A stretch of DNA of 64,000 nucleotides from Stenotrophomonas sp. UBA7346 (GTDB lineage Bacteria > Pseudomonadota > Gammaproteobacteria > Xanthomonadales > Xanthomonadaceae): positions 1 to 64,000 of the forward strand of contig DKPB01000066.1 of NCBI GenBank assembly GCA_002471015.1. Reading direction: 5' to 3'. Position numbers and translations under genes: made by a program. The notes under the pieces are model-generated. The model saw only the letters and a list, made by a program, of their open reading frames with translations. It did not search any database and was not told the origin of the DNA. This document shows positions 42,592 through 51,640 of the stretch, piece after piece; within the stretch, counting starts at the first letter, position 1, and each line of letters starts with the position of its first letter.

Positions 42592-43764
42592 ATGGCATCA
42601 AAGCCAAGCAAACCCGCCGGCAAACGCAAGCCGGCACCGGCAAAGAAGGCCGCCAAGGCCAAGGCCGAGGCACTGCCGGTGGCCAAGCCGGTGCTGTCCG
42701 ACGTGCGCGCCAAGATCGACCAGATCGACCGCAACATCCAGGCCCTGATCGCCGAGCGTGCGCAGTTCGCGCACCAGGTGGGCAAGGCCAAGGGCAAGCT
42801 GGCTGCCGCGGTGGACTATTACCGACCCGAGCGCGAGGCACAGGTGCTGCGGATGGTGGTGGACCGCAATGAAGGCCCGCTCAGCGACGAGGTGCTGGTG
42901 CATGTGTACCGCGAGATCATGTCGGCCTGCCTGGCCCAGCAGGAGCCGCTGAAGATCGGTTACCTCGGCCCGGAAGGCACCTTCAGCCAGCAGGCCGTGC
43001 TCAAGCACTTCGGCCGCTCGGCGATGGGCCTGCCGATGGCCAGCATCGAGGAGGTCTTCCAGGAAGTGGAAGCCGGCAATGCCGACTTCGGCGTGGTGCC
43101 AGTGGAGAATTCCGGGCAGGGCACCATCCAGATCACCCTGGACATGTTCCTGACCTCCAACCTCAAGATCTGTGGCGAGGTCGAGCTGCGGGTGCAGCAA
43201 TACCTGATGTCGCGCAGCGGCCGCATCGAGGACATCGAGCGCATCTATGCGCACCCGCAGTCCTTCATGCAGACCTCGTCGTGGCTGCGTGCCAACCTGC
43301 CCAAGGCGGAGAAGATCCCCGTTTCCAGCAATGCCGAAGGCGCACGCCGCGCCCGCAATGCCGACGACGCGGCCGCCATCGGTGGCGAGAGCGCCGGCCA
43401 TGTCTATGGCCTGAAGAAGGTGGTGACCAAGCCGATCCAGAACGACGCCGACAACACCACGCGTTTCCTGGTGATCGGCCGCCAGCTGTTCCCGTCGTCC
43501 GGGCATGACCGCACCTCGGTGCTGGTTTTCATCCATGACAAGCCCGGCGCGCTGTTCGATGTGCTCAGCCCGTTTGCCCGCCATGGCATCAGCATGAACC
43601 GCATCGAGTCGCGCCCCTCGCACCAGGCCAAGTGGGAATACGGTTTCTTCATCGACCTGGCCGGCCACATCGAGGACGAATCGATGCAGGCCGCGCTGGC
43701 CGAGCTGGAATCGCACTCGGCGCAGATCAAGGTGCTGGGCTCCTATCCGGTCGCCGTGCCCTGA
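42592..43764 (+). CDS. pheA: Bifunctional chorismate mutase/prephenate dehydratase (P-protein)
   Basis: A 390-residue enzyme carrying out two steps to phenylpyruvate. After a Lys/Ala-rich leader (residues 1-30, KPAGKRKPAPAKKAAKAKAE), the AroQ mutase domain spans about 35-115 (RAKIDQIDRNIQALIAERAQ, YRPEREAQVLRMV). The dehydratase domain spans about 120-300 (IGYLGPEGTFSQQAVLKHF, VPVENSGQGTIQITLD), and the C-terminal ACT domain (SVLVFIHDKPGALFDVLSPF, ESRPSHQAKWEYGFFID) mediates phenylalanine feedback. The basic leader is unusual. ATG 42592 lies 50 bp after serC. Confidence 0.96.
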   Translation: MASKPSKPAGKRKPAPAKKAAKAKAEALPVAKPVLSDVRAKIDQIDRNIQALIAERAQFAHQVGKAKGKLAAAVDYYRPEREAQVLRMVVDRNEGPLSDEVLVHVYREIMSACLAQQEPLKIGYLGPEGTFSQQAVLKHFGRSAMGLPMASIEEVFQEVEAGNADFGVVPVENSGQGTIQITLDMFLTSNLKICGEVELRVQQYLMSRSGRIEDIERIYAHPQSFMQTSSWLRANLPKAEKIPVSSNAEGARRARNADDAAAIGGESAGHVYGLKKVVTKPIQNDADNTTRFLVIGRQLFPSSGHDRTSVLVFIHDKPGALFDVLSPFARHGISMNRIESRPSHQAKWEYGFFIDLAGHIEDESMQAALAELESHSAQIKVLGSYPVAVP

Positions 43765-43773
43765 GTTTTGAGT

Positions 43774-43793
43774 CCCTCTCCTGCGGGAGAGGG
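43774..43793 (+). terminator. Hairpin after pheA (repeat-type)
   Basis: CCCTCTCC, loop TGCG, GGAGAGGG, without a U-tract. A further palindromic stretch (GCCTTCGCGGGGCAGG, CTCCTCCCGTAGGGAG) fills the gap to aroA. It may be only a short repeat and a partial terminator. Confidence 0.5.
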
Positions 43794-43956
43794 GTGGGGT
43801 GACGGTTGGGCGGCACGCGCTGTTCATGCAGTGCATACAGGGCGCCGCCAAGCCCTCATCCGCCCCCGCCTTCGCGGGGCAGGCCCTTCGGGCACTCCTC
43901 CCGTAGGGAGAAGCTTTGCTGACGCGCTCCGGCGCACTGAATACTAGAGAGACCGC

Positions 43957-45270
43957 ATGAGTTCCCAGCCGTACTGGATTGCACACAAAGGTTCCGCCCT
44001 GCAGGGCACGCTGGCCATTCCCGGCGACAAGTCGGTCTCGCACCGCTCGGTGATGTTTGCCGCGCTGGCCGATGGCGTCTCGCGCATCGACGGCTTCCTG
44101 GAAGGCGAGGACACCCGCGCCACGGCCGCGATCTTCGAGCAGATGGGGGTGCGTTTCGAGACGCCATCGCCGTCGCAGCGCATCGTCCATGGCGTGGGCG
44201 TGGATGGCTTGAAGGCACCCCAGGCAGTGCTCGATTGCGGCAACGCCGGCACCGGCATGCGCCTGCTCGCCGGCCTGCTGGCGGCGCAGCCCTTTGATAC
44301 CACCCTGGTTGGCGATGAATCGCTGTCCAAGCGCCCGATGCGCCGGGTTACCGGCCCGCTGGCACAGATGGGCGCGCGCATCGACACCCAGGACGATGGC
44401 ACACCGCCGCTGCACATCCATGGCGGCCAGCCCCTGCACGGCATCGACTACGAGCTGCCGGTGGCCAGTGCCCAGGTCAAGTCTGCGGTACTGCTGGCCG
44501 GCCTGTACGCGCAGGGGGAAACCTCGGTGGTCGAGCCGCATCCTACCCGCGACTACACCGAGCGCATGCTGCGTGCGTTTGGCGTGGAGATCGATTTCGA
44601 GCCGGGCAAAGCCCGCCTGCGTGGTGGTCAGCGCCTGCGCGCTACCGACATCGCGGTGCCGGCGGATTTCTCGTCCTCGGCGTTCTTCATCGTCGCCGCC
44701 AGCATCATTCCGGGCTCGGCAGTGCGTTTGCGCTCGGTGGGCTTGAACCCGCGCCGCACCGGCTTGCTGACGGCATTGCGCCTGATGGGTGCGGATATCA
44801 CCGAGGAAAACCACGCCGAACACGGTGGCGAGCCGGTGGCCGATCTGGTGGTGCGTTATGCGCCGTTGAAGGGGGCACAGATTCCGGTGGAAGTGGTGCC
44901 GGACATGATCGATGAGTTCCCGGCGTTGTTCGTCGCCGCAGCGGCGGCGGATGGCCAGACCGTGGTGCGTGGCGCAGCCGAGCTGCGGGTCAAGGAATCC
45001 GACCGCCTGGCGGCCATGGCCACCGGCCTGCGTACGCTGGGGCTGCGGGTGGACGAAACCGAGGACGGTGCCACCATCTTTGGGGGCCCGCTGGGCAGCG
45101 GCACCATCGAAAGCCATGGCGACCACCGCATCTCGATGGCCTTCGCCATCGCCGGCCAGCTCAGCACCGGGGAAGTGCGGATCAACGATGTGGCCAATGT
45201 GGCTACCTCATTCCCGGGCTTTGACAGCCTGGCGGGTGGGGCAGGTTTCGGCCTCAGCGTTCGCGCCTGA
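43957..45270 (+). CDS. aroA: 3-phosphoshikimate 1-carboxyvinyltransferase (EPSP synthase)
   Basis: A 437-residue enzyme of the shikimate pathway, the target of glyphosate. The PEP-binding segment LDCGNAGTGMRLLAGLLA lies near residue 90, the N-terminal GDKSVSHRSVMFAAL near 24, and ATDIAVPADFSSSAFF, PDMIDEFPALFVAAA, ELRVKESDRLAAMA and GDHRISMAFAIA follow. The sequence features (LAGLLAAQPF, SHRSVM) look like the class II, bacterial glyphosate-tolerant type rather than E. coli type, but this is a judgement by eye. It ends 17 bases inside the convergent TonB-like gene. Confidence 0.95.
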   Translation: MSSQPYWIAHKGSALQGTLAIPGDKSVSHRSVMFAALADGVSRIDGFLEGEDTRATAAIFEQMGVRFETPSPSQRIVHGVGVDGLKAPQAVLDCGNAGTGMRLLAGLLAAQPFDTTLVGDESLSKRPMRRVTGPLAQMGARIDTQDDGTPPLHIHGGQPLHGIDYELPVASAQVKSAVLLAGLYAQGETSVVEPHPTRDYTERMLRAFGVEIDFEPGKARLRGGQRLRATDIAVPADFSSSAFFIVAASIIPGSAVRLRSVGLNPRRTGLLTALRLMGADITEENHAEHGGEPVADLVVRYAPLKGAQIPVEVVPDMIDEFPALFVAAAAADGQTVVRGAAELRVKESDRLAAMATGLRTLGLRVDETEDGATIFGGPLGSGTIESHGDHRISMAFAIAGQLSTGEVRINDVANVATSFPGFDSLAGGAGFGLSVRA

Positions 45271-45769
45271 ATTCCACCGGCACCTGCACCACGCTGCTGA
45301 CAGCATGGCCTTCCCGCACTTCAGGGCGGAAGCGCCATTGCTGCAGCGCCTGCAGGGCGGCTTCTTCGAAGCGGGCATCCACGGCAGCGTCCCGCGCAGG
45401 CACGCTGGCCTGGGTCACCGCGCCATTGGCGTCGATCTGCAGGCGGACCACTACGTCTGCCTCCAGCCCTGCGGCCAGCAGTTCGGCCGGATAGTGCGGC
45501 ACGGCATTGCCCGTTAGCGGCTCGGCCTGCTGGTTGAACACCGCCGGCACCTGGCTGGGGAGCGTGGCGGCGGCAGGTTCCGCAGCGGCAGTGCTGTCAC
45601 CCTTATGGATGACCTCGTTGACATGGGTGCTGCGGTAGCCCAGCACTACCATCACGCCCAGCAAGGACACCAGCAGCAAGGCCCACAGCAATACTGTCGG
45701 CGTGCCGTGGGCACCTACCGTCGTACTGGATTGATTGTGTGGAATGCTGCCCATTGACGTGACCGCCAT
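45254..45769 (-). CDS. TonB-family C-terminal domain protein (short)
   Basis: A 171-residue protein with one N-terminal membrane helix (VLLWALLLVSLLGVMVVLGY), a short Ala-rich periplasmic linker and a TonB C-terminal domain (PHYPAELLAAGLEADVVVRL, RFEEAALQALQQWRFRPEV). It lacks the long Pro-Lys spacer of classical TonB, so it may not span the periplasm. No exbB/exbD is nearby. It overlaps the 3' end of aroA by 17 bp, convergently, and is followed upstream on the same strand by a second TonB-like gene. Confidence 0.87.
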   Translation of the reverse strand: MAVTSMGSIPHNQSSTTVGAHGTPTVLLWALLLVSLLGVMVVLGYRSTHVNEVIHKGDSTAAAEPAAATLPSQVPAVFNQQAEPLTGNAVPHYPAELLAAGLEADVVVRLQIDANGAVTQASVPARDAAVDARFEEAALQALQQWRFRPEVREGHAVSSVVQVPVEFRRER

Positions 45770-45828
45770 GCGTTTCGCGTTGGCGGCCAGTCTGGTGCCT
45801 GACGCATCACGGGGGGTGACTTGGGCTT

Positions 45829-45859
45829 AAACCCGACCCCCCTTGTGGGGCCGGGGTTC
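45829..45859 (-). terminator. Hairpin between the two TonB-like genes
   Basis: AAACCCGACCCC pairs with GGGGCCGGGGTT around CCTTGT, with one bulge. It lies right after the stop codon of the upstream TonB-like gene on the minus strand and probably ends its transcript. Confidence 0.65.
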
Positions 45860-45862
45860 ATG

Positions 45863-46519
45863 TTACTGAGCCGGTTTGAAATCGAACGGGATTTCCAGCC
45901 CGGCCTGCATCGGCTGGCCATTGTTCATCGCTGGCTGGAAGCGCCAGCCACGTACCGCGTCCAACGCTGCGCGATCAAGATCGCGCGAGCCGCTGCGTTG
46001 TACCAGGGTGGCGTCCAGCGGCGTGCCATCAACGCCCACTTCAACCCGTACCACCACCGTGCCGCTGTCGCCGCGACGCAGTGCGGCGGGCGGATAGCTT
46101 GGCGGCGGACTCTGGCCGGGCAGGGGGACAGGGCGGTCGGTCGGCGTGGCCGCCACCGGGGCCGGGGCAGCAGGGTCAGGTGCGGCCGGGAGCGGCGCCT
46201 CGGCGATGGGCTGCGGCGGTGGGGGCGGAGCGGTCTCCACCAGTTCCGGTTTTTCCTCGACGGCCTCGGGGCGTGCATCGGGCATATCGCTTGCGCCGGC
46301 ACCGGCGGGCAAGGGTGCCGGCAGGGGCGCCAACTGGGCGGTATCGGTTTGCGGCTGGGCCGGGTCGGCGCGGTAGAACTCGTTGTGGCGACGGGCGTTC
46401 AGCCACACCACCAGGAACAGCAATACACCGACACCAAAGGCGATGCCGGCGATCTTCAGGCTGCTGCGTGGCAGCTGGAAAGTGACGTTCTGGTCGGAGC
46501 GGGAGCGGGGAGCGGGCAT
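45863..46519 (-). CDS. TonB-family protein with Pro-rich spacer
   Basis: A 218-residue protein: N-terminal helix (SLKIAGIAFGVGVLLFLVVWL), a Pro/Ala-rich spacer of about 80 residues (ETAPPPPPQPIAEAPLPAAP), and a TonB C-terminal domain (PSYPPAALRRGDSGTVVVRV, DRAALDAVRGWRFQPA). The ATG at 46519 starts a plausible cytoplasmic tail (PAPRSRSDQNVTFQLP); the frame upstream runs into the serS promoter. It is divergent from serS. It could energise outer-membrane receptors, but no receptor or ExbBD gene is nearby. Confidence 0.9.
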   Translation of the reverse strand: MPAPRSRSDQNVTFQLPRSSLKIAGIAFGVGVLLFLVVWLNARRHNEFYRADPAQPQTDTAQLAPLPAPLPAGAGASDMPDARPEAVEEKPELVETAPPPPPQPIAEAPLPAAPDPAAPAPVAATPTDRPVPLPGQSPPPSYPPAALRRGDSGTVVVRVEVGVDGTPLDATLVQRSGSRDLDRAALDAVRGWRFQPAMNNGQPMQAGLEIPFDFKPAQ

Positions 46520-46629
46520 GGGACTGACCGGTTTGAACGCGTCGATTCTTGCACAGGAACACGAATGCGAGGCAGAAAGTCGCGGTTCGCGCGATAATCC
46601 CCTTTCACATCCGTACACAGTGCCCATCC

Positions 46630-47907
46630 ATGCTTGATCCAGCCCTTCTTCGCCAGCAGCCCGCCGAACTCGCCCAACGCCTGCGTGACAGCCGCGGCTA
46701 TGAGCTGGACGTGGCCGCGTTCGAATCCCTTGAGGCGGACCGCAAGCGTATCCAGGTGCGCACCCAGGAACTGCAGAACCTGCGCAACAGCCGCTCCAAG
46801 GCCATCGGCCATGCCAAGGCCAAGGGCGAGGACGTGTCGGCGATCATGGCCGAAGTTGCCGCCTTTGCCGATGAGCTGAAGGCTTCCGAAGCCCAGCTTG
46901 ACGTGCTGCGCGAGAAGATCGAAACCCTGTCGATGGGCATCCCCAACCTGCCGGCGGCCGATGTGCCGACGGGCAAGGACGAAAACGACAACGTCGAGCA
47001 GGCACGCTGGGGCACCCCGCGCAGCTTTGATTTCGAGGTGAAGGACCATGTGGAGCTGGGCGCACGCAACGGCTGGCTGGACGCCGAGACCGCGGCCAAG
47101 CTGTCTGGCGCCCGTTTCACCGTGCTACGTGGCGAGATGGCGCGCCTGCACCGTGCACTGGGCCAGTTCATGCTCAATCTGCACAGCAACGCGCATGGCT
47201 ACGAGGAAACCAACGTGCCGGTGCTGGTCAACGCCGACTCGCTGCGCGGTACCGGCCAGCTGCCCAAGTTCGAGGAAGACCTGTTCAAGACGGCGCTGGG
47301 TGAATCCACGCGTTATCTGATCCCGACCTCGGAAGTGCCGCTGACCAACATCGTGCGCGACGAGATCGTCGACGCCGAGCGTCTGCCGCTGCGCATGACC
47401 GCCCATTCGATGTGCTTCCGCTCCGAGGCCGGCAGCGGCGGTCGCGACGTACGCGGCATGATCCGCCAGCACCAGTTCGAGAAGGTGGAACTGGTCAGCA
47501 TCTGTACTGCCGAGCAGAGCGAGGCCGAGCACCAGCGCATGACCCAGTGCGCCGAAACCGTGTTGCAGAAGCTGGGCCTGCCGTACCGCAAGGTGCTGCT
47601 GTGCTCCGGTGACATGGGCTTCTCGGCCATCAAGACCTATGACCTGGAAGTGTGGCTGCCGTCGCAGCAGACCTATCGCGAGATTTCCTCGTGCTCCAAT
47701 TGCGGTGATTTCCAGGCCCGCCGCATGCAGGCGCGCTGGCGCAACCCGGGCGGCAAGCCCGAGTTGGTGCATACCCTGAATGGCTCGGGCGTGGCCGTCG
47801 GCCGGGCCATGATCGCGGTGCTGGAGAACTATCAGAACGCCGATGGCTCGATCACCATCCCCGAGGTGCTGCGTCCCTACATGGGTGGTGCCGAGCGCAT
47901 GGGCTGA
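46630..47907 (+). CDS. serS: Seryl-tRNA synthetase
   Basis: A 425-residue class IIa synthetase. The N-terminal long coiled coil (about 25-110) that grips tRNA-Ser precedes the catalytic domain. Motif 2 lies around FRSEAGSGGRDVRGMIRQHQ and motif 3 includes LNGSGVAVGRAMIAVLENYQ; the site REISSCSNCGDFQARRM is intact. ATG 46630 is the family start. A tRNA-Ser gene lies 1.2 kb downstream. A strong terminator follows. Confidence 0.98.
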   Translation: MLDPALLRQQPAELAQRLRDSRGYELDVAAFESLEADRKRIQVRTQELQNLRNSRSKAIGHAKAKGEDVSAIMAEVAAFADELKASEAQLDVLREKIETLSMGIPNLPAADVPTGKDENDNVEQARWGTPRSFDFEVKDHVELGARNGWLDAETAAKLSGARFTVLRGEMARLHRALGQFMLNLHSNAHGYEETNVPVLVNADSLRGTGQLPKFEEDLFKTALGESTRYLIPTSEVPLTNIVRDEIVDAERLPLRMTAHSMCFRSEAGSGGRDVRGMIRQHQFEKVELVSICTAEQSEAEHQRMTQCAETVLQKLGLPYRKVLLCSGDMGFSAIKTYDLEVWLPSQQTYREISSCSNCGDFQARRMQARWRNPGGKPELVHTLNGSGVAVGRAMIAVLENYQNADGSITIPEVLRPYMGGAERMG

Positions 47908-47934
47908 CGCGCAGTTCCCAGGCAACACGCCGGT

Positions 47935-47966
47935 AAAGGCCCGCAGCGATGCGGGCCTTTGCTTTT
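47935..47966 (+). terminator. Terminator of serS
   Basis: AAAGGCCCGCA, loop GCGA, TGCGGGCCTTT, then GCTTTT. It lies 28 bp past the serS stop codon. Confidence 0.88.
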
Positions 47967-48063
47967 GACTTCAATTACATACAGGACCGTTTGTGGCCTG
48001 ATTTGTAAATTCAGGACAAAGGTGGTTGAATTGCGCGATTCGTTCCAGTTCTGGGATTAATCC

Positions 48064-49056
48064 ATGCAGGATCTCAACGACCTCTATTACTTCGCCATGG
48101 TCGTGGACCACGGCGGATTTGCCGCCGCCGAGCGCGCCCTGGGCATTCCCAAGTCGCGACTGAGCCGGCGCATCAGCCAGCTGGAAACCGACCTGGGCGT
48201 GCGCCTGCTGCAGCGTTCCACCCGCCGTTTCGCAGTCACCGACGTGGGCATGAGCGTGCACCGGCACGCGCAGACCATGTTGGCCGAGGCGCAGGCCGCG
48301 CGCGAGGTAGTGGACCGCCTGAGCGCCGAGCCGCGCGGGCTGGTGCGCGCCAGCGTGCCGGTCTCGCTGGCGCAGATGCAGCTGCCCAAGCTGCTGCCAA
48401 AATTCCTGGAGCAGTACCCCAAGGTGCGGTTGCAGCTGAACATCAGCAATCGCCGCGTAGACATCATCAACGAAGGCTATGACGTGGCCCTGCGCGTGCG
48501 CTCGCGCCTGGATGATGATGGCAGCCTGGTGATGCGCAGCTTTGGCCAGGTGCAGGAACTGCTGGTGGCCAGCCCGGCGTACCTGGACCGGGCCGGGCGG
48601 CCGTCCTCGCCGGAGGACCTGACCAGTCACGTGACCTTGAGCATCAGCGAGGACGAAGCGCGCCAGCGCTGGGAACTGCATGGGCCAGGGGGCGATGTGC
48701 GCCGGGTGGATCTGCAGCCGCGCGTGGCCGGCTTCGATTTCCCGCTGCTGCAGTCGATGGTCAAGGATGGGTTCGGCATCACCATGCTGCCGGAAACCGT
48801 CTGCGCCGAGGCCGTGCGCAACGGCGAGCTGGAGGTGGTGCTGCCGGACTGGTCGCTGCCGCAGGGCATCTGTCATGCGGTGTTTGCCTCGCGCCGGGGG
48901 TTGTTGCCAGCGGTGCGCGTGTTCATCGATTTCCTGGCCGAGCACCTGCCGCCGCAGCTGGAGGCCTCACGTCTGGATTGTGGCGGTGCCTGCGAACGCG
49001 CCAAGGAAAAGATCCGCGCCTCGATGGCCGGATCGCTGGCGATCGAAGCCGGTTGA
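48064..49056 (+). CDS. LysR-family transcriptional regulator
   Basis: A 330-residue regulator. The N-terminal winged helix-turn-helix is LYYFAMVVDHGGFAAAERAL ... SRLSRRISQLETDLGVRLLQ. A periplasmic-binding-like sensor domain follows (about 90-300; PRGLVRASVPVSLAQMQLPK, EGYDVALRVRSRLDDD), of the type found in AaeR/DsdC-like short-chain LysR proteins. The C-terminus is about 25 residues longer than usual (RLDCGGACERAKEKIRASMA). It stands alone: its 5' neighbour is serS and no divergent target gene is present, so its regulon is unknown. Confidence 0.92.
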   Translation: MQDLNDLYYFAMVVDHGGFAAAERALGIPKSRLSRRISQLETDLGVRLLQRSTRRFAVTDVGMSVHRHAQTMLAEAQAAREVVDRLSAEPRGLVRASVPVSLAQMQLPKLLPKFLEQYPKVRLQLNISNRRVDIINEGYDVALRVRSRLDDDGSLVMRSFGQVQELLVASPAYLDRAGRPSSPEDLTSHVTLSISEDEARQRWELHGPGGDVRRVDLQPRVAGFDFPLLQSMVKDGFGITMLPETVCAEAVRNGELEVVLPDWSLPQGICHAVFASRRGLLPAVRVFIDFLAEHLPPQLEASRLDCGGACERAKEKIRASMAGSLAIEAG

Positions 49057-49123
49057 ACAAAAACCGGGGCAGGCGTGCGAGAATGCCCGCCCCGGCCGTC
49101 ACCGCTGCCGGGTCAGCAATAAT

Positions 49124-49213
49124 GGACAGATGGCCGAGCGGTTTAAGGCACCGGTCTTGAAAACCGGCGAAGGGTCAAACCTTCCGTGGGTTCGAATCCC
49201 ACTCTGTCCGCCA
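49124..49213 (+). tRNA. tRNA-Ser (anticodon UGA)
   Basis: A 90-nt class II tRNA including an encoded CCA. The acceptor arms GGACAGA and TCTGTCC pair, the anticodon stem is ACCGG ... CCGGC, the anticodon loop is CTTGAAA with anticodon TGA, the long variable arm is GAAGGGTCAAACCTTCC, and the T-loop is GGGTTCGAATCCC. A terminator follows 9 bp later. Confidence 0.98.
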
Positions 49214-49222
49214 AGCTCGCTG

Positions 49223-49251
49223 AAAAAACCGCTGACAACAGCGGTTTTTTT
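49223..49251 (+). terminator. Terminator of tRNA-Ser
   Basis: AAAAAACCGCTG, loop ACAA, CAGCGGTTTTTT, then T. A textbook intrinsic terminator directly after the tRNA. Confidence 0.95.
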
Positions 49252-49423
49252 ATGTCGCAAGCAGGCCGCGCACTGGTCGCCCGGCGGACAGCGCGCAGGC
49301 ATGCCGTTTGCTACAGGCCATGGAGAAGGCCGTGGATCGGTGGTGTGATCGCGCTCGGGGGGGCTGCGTACCCGGGTGGCATGGGTTCAATCGCGGCCTC
49401 ACCTTCAAGCTTCGCATTGGATC

Positions 49424-50986
49424 ATGGATCTACGAAAACTCATTCTGGTGCTGACCCTGCTCGGGGCCCTGGTGCCATTCGCCAACACGTTCTATGCCAG
49501 CTACACCGTGCAGCGCCAGCAGTTGGTGGATACCACGCTGGATGGCAATTATGCCTATGCGAACAAGCTGGCCAGGAGCACCGAGGATTTCCTGCAGTCG
49601 GCGCAGCTGCAACTGGCCTATACCGCGCAACTGCTGGCGGTGAAGATGGGCGATGTGGCCCAGCTGGAGGACGAGGCGGCCCGCTTGCGGATGATGAGCA
49701 AGAGCTTCAATTCGATCACCATCTTCGATGCCAGTGGCACGGTACTGGCGACGTCGCCTGAAACCTTGGGCCTGCAGGGCAAGGTGTTGAACAGCGAGGC
49801 AGTAAAGGCCGCGCTGCGTGAGAAGCAGCCGCTGATCAGTGCGCCGTACCAGTCGGCTACCGGCAACTTCATCGTCTTCATCAACCATCCCATCGTGTCC
49901 GGGTCCGGCGAGTATCTCGGCGCGGTGGGTGGTGCCATCTACCTGCAGAAGGAAAACATTCTTGATCGCCTGCTGGGCCAGCACTTCTACGTGGACGGCT
50001 CCTATCTGTTCGTGGTCGACAGGCACAAGCGCATCATCTATCACCCCGACCCGAACCGGATTGGCGACTTCGTACAGAACAACGCGGTGGTCGATCGCGT
50101 CGCGGCGGGGGAGTCTGGCATGGGCCCGGCAGTCAACTCGCGCGGCATCAAGATGCTGGCCGGTTATGCATCGGTAGCTTCCACCGGCTGGGGCATCGTT
50201 GCCCAGCGCCCGGAAGAAGCCACGCTGGCGCCGCTGACACAGCTGATGCAGAGCACGCTGTACAAGGCGTTGCCGGCGACCCTGCTGACCTTGATTCTGA
50301 TCCTGTGGAGCGCGCGGTTGATCTCGCGGCCGCTGCGGTTGCTGGCCGATGGCGCGCGCAAGATGGAGGATCCTGCCGCTGCCAAGGACATCCGTGCCGT
50401 GCGGTCGTGGTATTTCGAGTCCCGCGAACTGAAGAAGGCGCTGCTGATCGGTGTGGATGCCATCCACAAGAGTTTCAGCAAGCTGCGCGAGGACAATGCC
50501 ACCGATCCGTTGACCAAGCTCGGCAATCGTCGGCGGATGGACGAGGCACTGGCCAATTTCGACAGCCAGGCCAATGCATTCTCGGTGATCACCATCGATA
50601 TCGATCACTTCAAGGCGGTCAACGATACCTACGGGCATGATGCCGGCGACGTTGCGTTGCAGTATCTGGCCAGGTGCATGCGCGAGGCCTGCCGGGCCTA
50701 CGATATTCCACTGCGGGTGGGGGGCGAGGAGTTCGTCATCCTGCTGCCTTCGACCACGCTGACTGCGGCAGCGCAGGTAGCCGAGCGGCTGCGGGTGGCG
50801 GTGGAGCAGATGGTGGTCCCCAAGGTGGGCCGGCTGACGGTGTCGTTGGGTGTGGCGAACTGCCCGCAGAGCGGCTTCCAGATCGAAGCGGTGCTGAAGG
50901 CTGCCGACGAGATGCTGTACGCGTCCAAGCGCGGCGGTCGCAACCGGGTGACGGTGGACCAGCGCGAAGCTGTCCGGCTGCAATGA
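49424..50986 (+). CDS. Membrane diguanylate cyclase with dCache-type sensor
   Basis: A 520-residue protein making c-di-GMP from two GTP. N-terminal helix (RKLILVLTLLGALVPFANTF), periplasmic dCache sensor (about 30-285; ITIFDASGTVLATSPETLG, YLFVVDRHKRIIYHPDP, GYASVASTGWGIVAQRP), second helix (LPATLLTLILILWSARLIS), HAMP-like linker and a C-terminal GGEEF domain. The active site GGEEF lies near residue 432. The inhibitory I-site RAYD stands exactly five residues before it, so product inhibition is expected. ATG 49424 is chosen ahead of the first helix. No EAL domain. Confidence 0.95.
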   Translation: MDLRKLILVLTLLGALVPFANTFYASYTVQRQQLVDTTLDGNYAYANKLARSTEDFLQSAQLQLAYTAQLLAVKMGDVAQLEDEAARLRMMSKSFNSITIFDASGTVLATSPETLGLQGKVLNSEAVKAALREKQPLISAPYQSATGNFIVFINHPIVSGSGEYLGAVGGAIYLQKENILDRLLGQHFYVDGSYLFVVDRHKRIIYHPDPNRIGDFVQNNAVVDRVAAGESGMGPAVNSRGIKMLAGYASVASTGWGIVAQRPEEATLAPLTQLMQSTLYKALPATLLTLILILWSARLISRPLRLLADGARKMEDPAAAKDIRAVRSWYFESRELKKALLIGVDAIHKSFSKLREDNATDPLTKLGNRRRMDEALANFDSQANAFSVITIDIDHFKAVNDTYGHDAGDVALQYLARCMREACRAYDIPLRVGGEEFVILLPSTTLTAAAQVAERLRVAVEQMVVPKVGRLTVSLGVANCPQSGFQIEAVLKAADEMLYASKRGGRNRVTVDQREAVRLQ

Positions 50987-51048
50987 TACCTGCGCTGGCC
51001 ACCCATCATCTAAGCTACGCTCTGCCCCCTGTTGCCTGCATTTGACGC

Positions 51049-51552
51049 ATGTCTTCCGCTGATCTCAAGCAAACCGATGAACACTGGATGCGCCACGCGT
51101 TGGCCCTGGCCGACCGTGCGCAGCGTGAGTTCGACGAGATCCCCGTGGGTGCGGTGCTGGTGGGGGCCGAGGGGGCGGTGCTGGGCGAGGGCTGGAACCT
51201 CAACATTGCCAGCCACGACCCCAGTGCCCATGCCGAGATCGTGGCGATGCGCGCTGCCGGCAAGGCGCTGGGCAACCACCGTCTGATCGGCAGTACGTTG
51301 TATGTGACGCTGGAGCCCTGCGCGATGTGCGCCATGGCCATGGTGCATGCGCGTGTCGCCCGCGTGGTTTTCGCCGCGGCGGACCCCAAGACCGGCGCCT
51401 GCGGCAGTGTGTTCGATCTGGTGGCCGACCCGCGCCACAACCATCGCGTGCAGGTGCACGGTGGCGTGCTGGCGCAGGAAGCCAGCCTGCGCCTGACCAA
51501 CTATTTCCGTGCCAAACGCGGCCGCCCGCTGTTGACGCCCGACGATCTTTGA
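51049..51552 (+). CDS. tadA: tRNA adenosine(34) deaminase
   Basis: A 167-residue zinc deaminase that converts A34 to inosine in tRNA-Arg(ACG). The zinc and proton-shuttle motif HAEIVAM lies near residue 61, and the second zinc motif PCAMCAMA near 90. N-terminus WMRHALALADRAQREFDEIP VGAVLVG and C-terminus LTNYFRAKRG are typical. It is in line with orn downstream. Confidence 0.95.
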   Translation: MSSADLKQTDEHWMRHALALADRAQREFDEIPVGAVLVGAEGAVLGEGWNLNIASHDPSAHAEIVAMRAAGKALGNHRLIGSTLYVTLEPCAMCAMAMVHARVARVVFAAADPKTGACGSVFDLVADPRHNHRVQVHGGVLAQEASLRLTNYFRAKRGRPLLTPDDL

Positions 51553-51640
51553 CGCGGCATAAGGCGGAGCCGGGGGTATCATTGGCGCTACGTATTTCAG
51601 GCTGGCGCCGATGGCGCAGGCCCCCAGCAAGAGGCATGAC

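Noticed and set aside
49251..49423. Integrated element or attachment site at the tRNA-Ser 3' end
   Set aside because: The tRNA is followed by its own terminator and then by an ordinary chromosomal gene; no integrase or repeat of the tRNA 3' end was seen.
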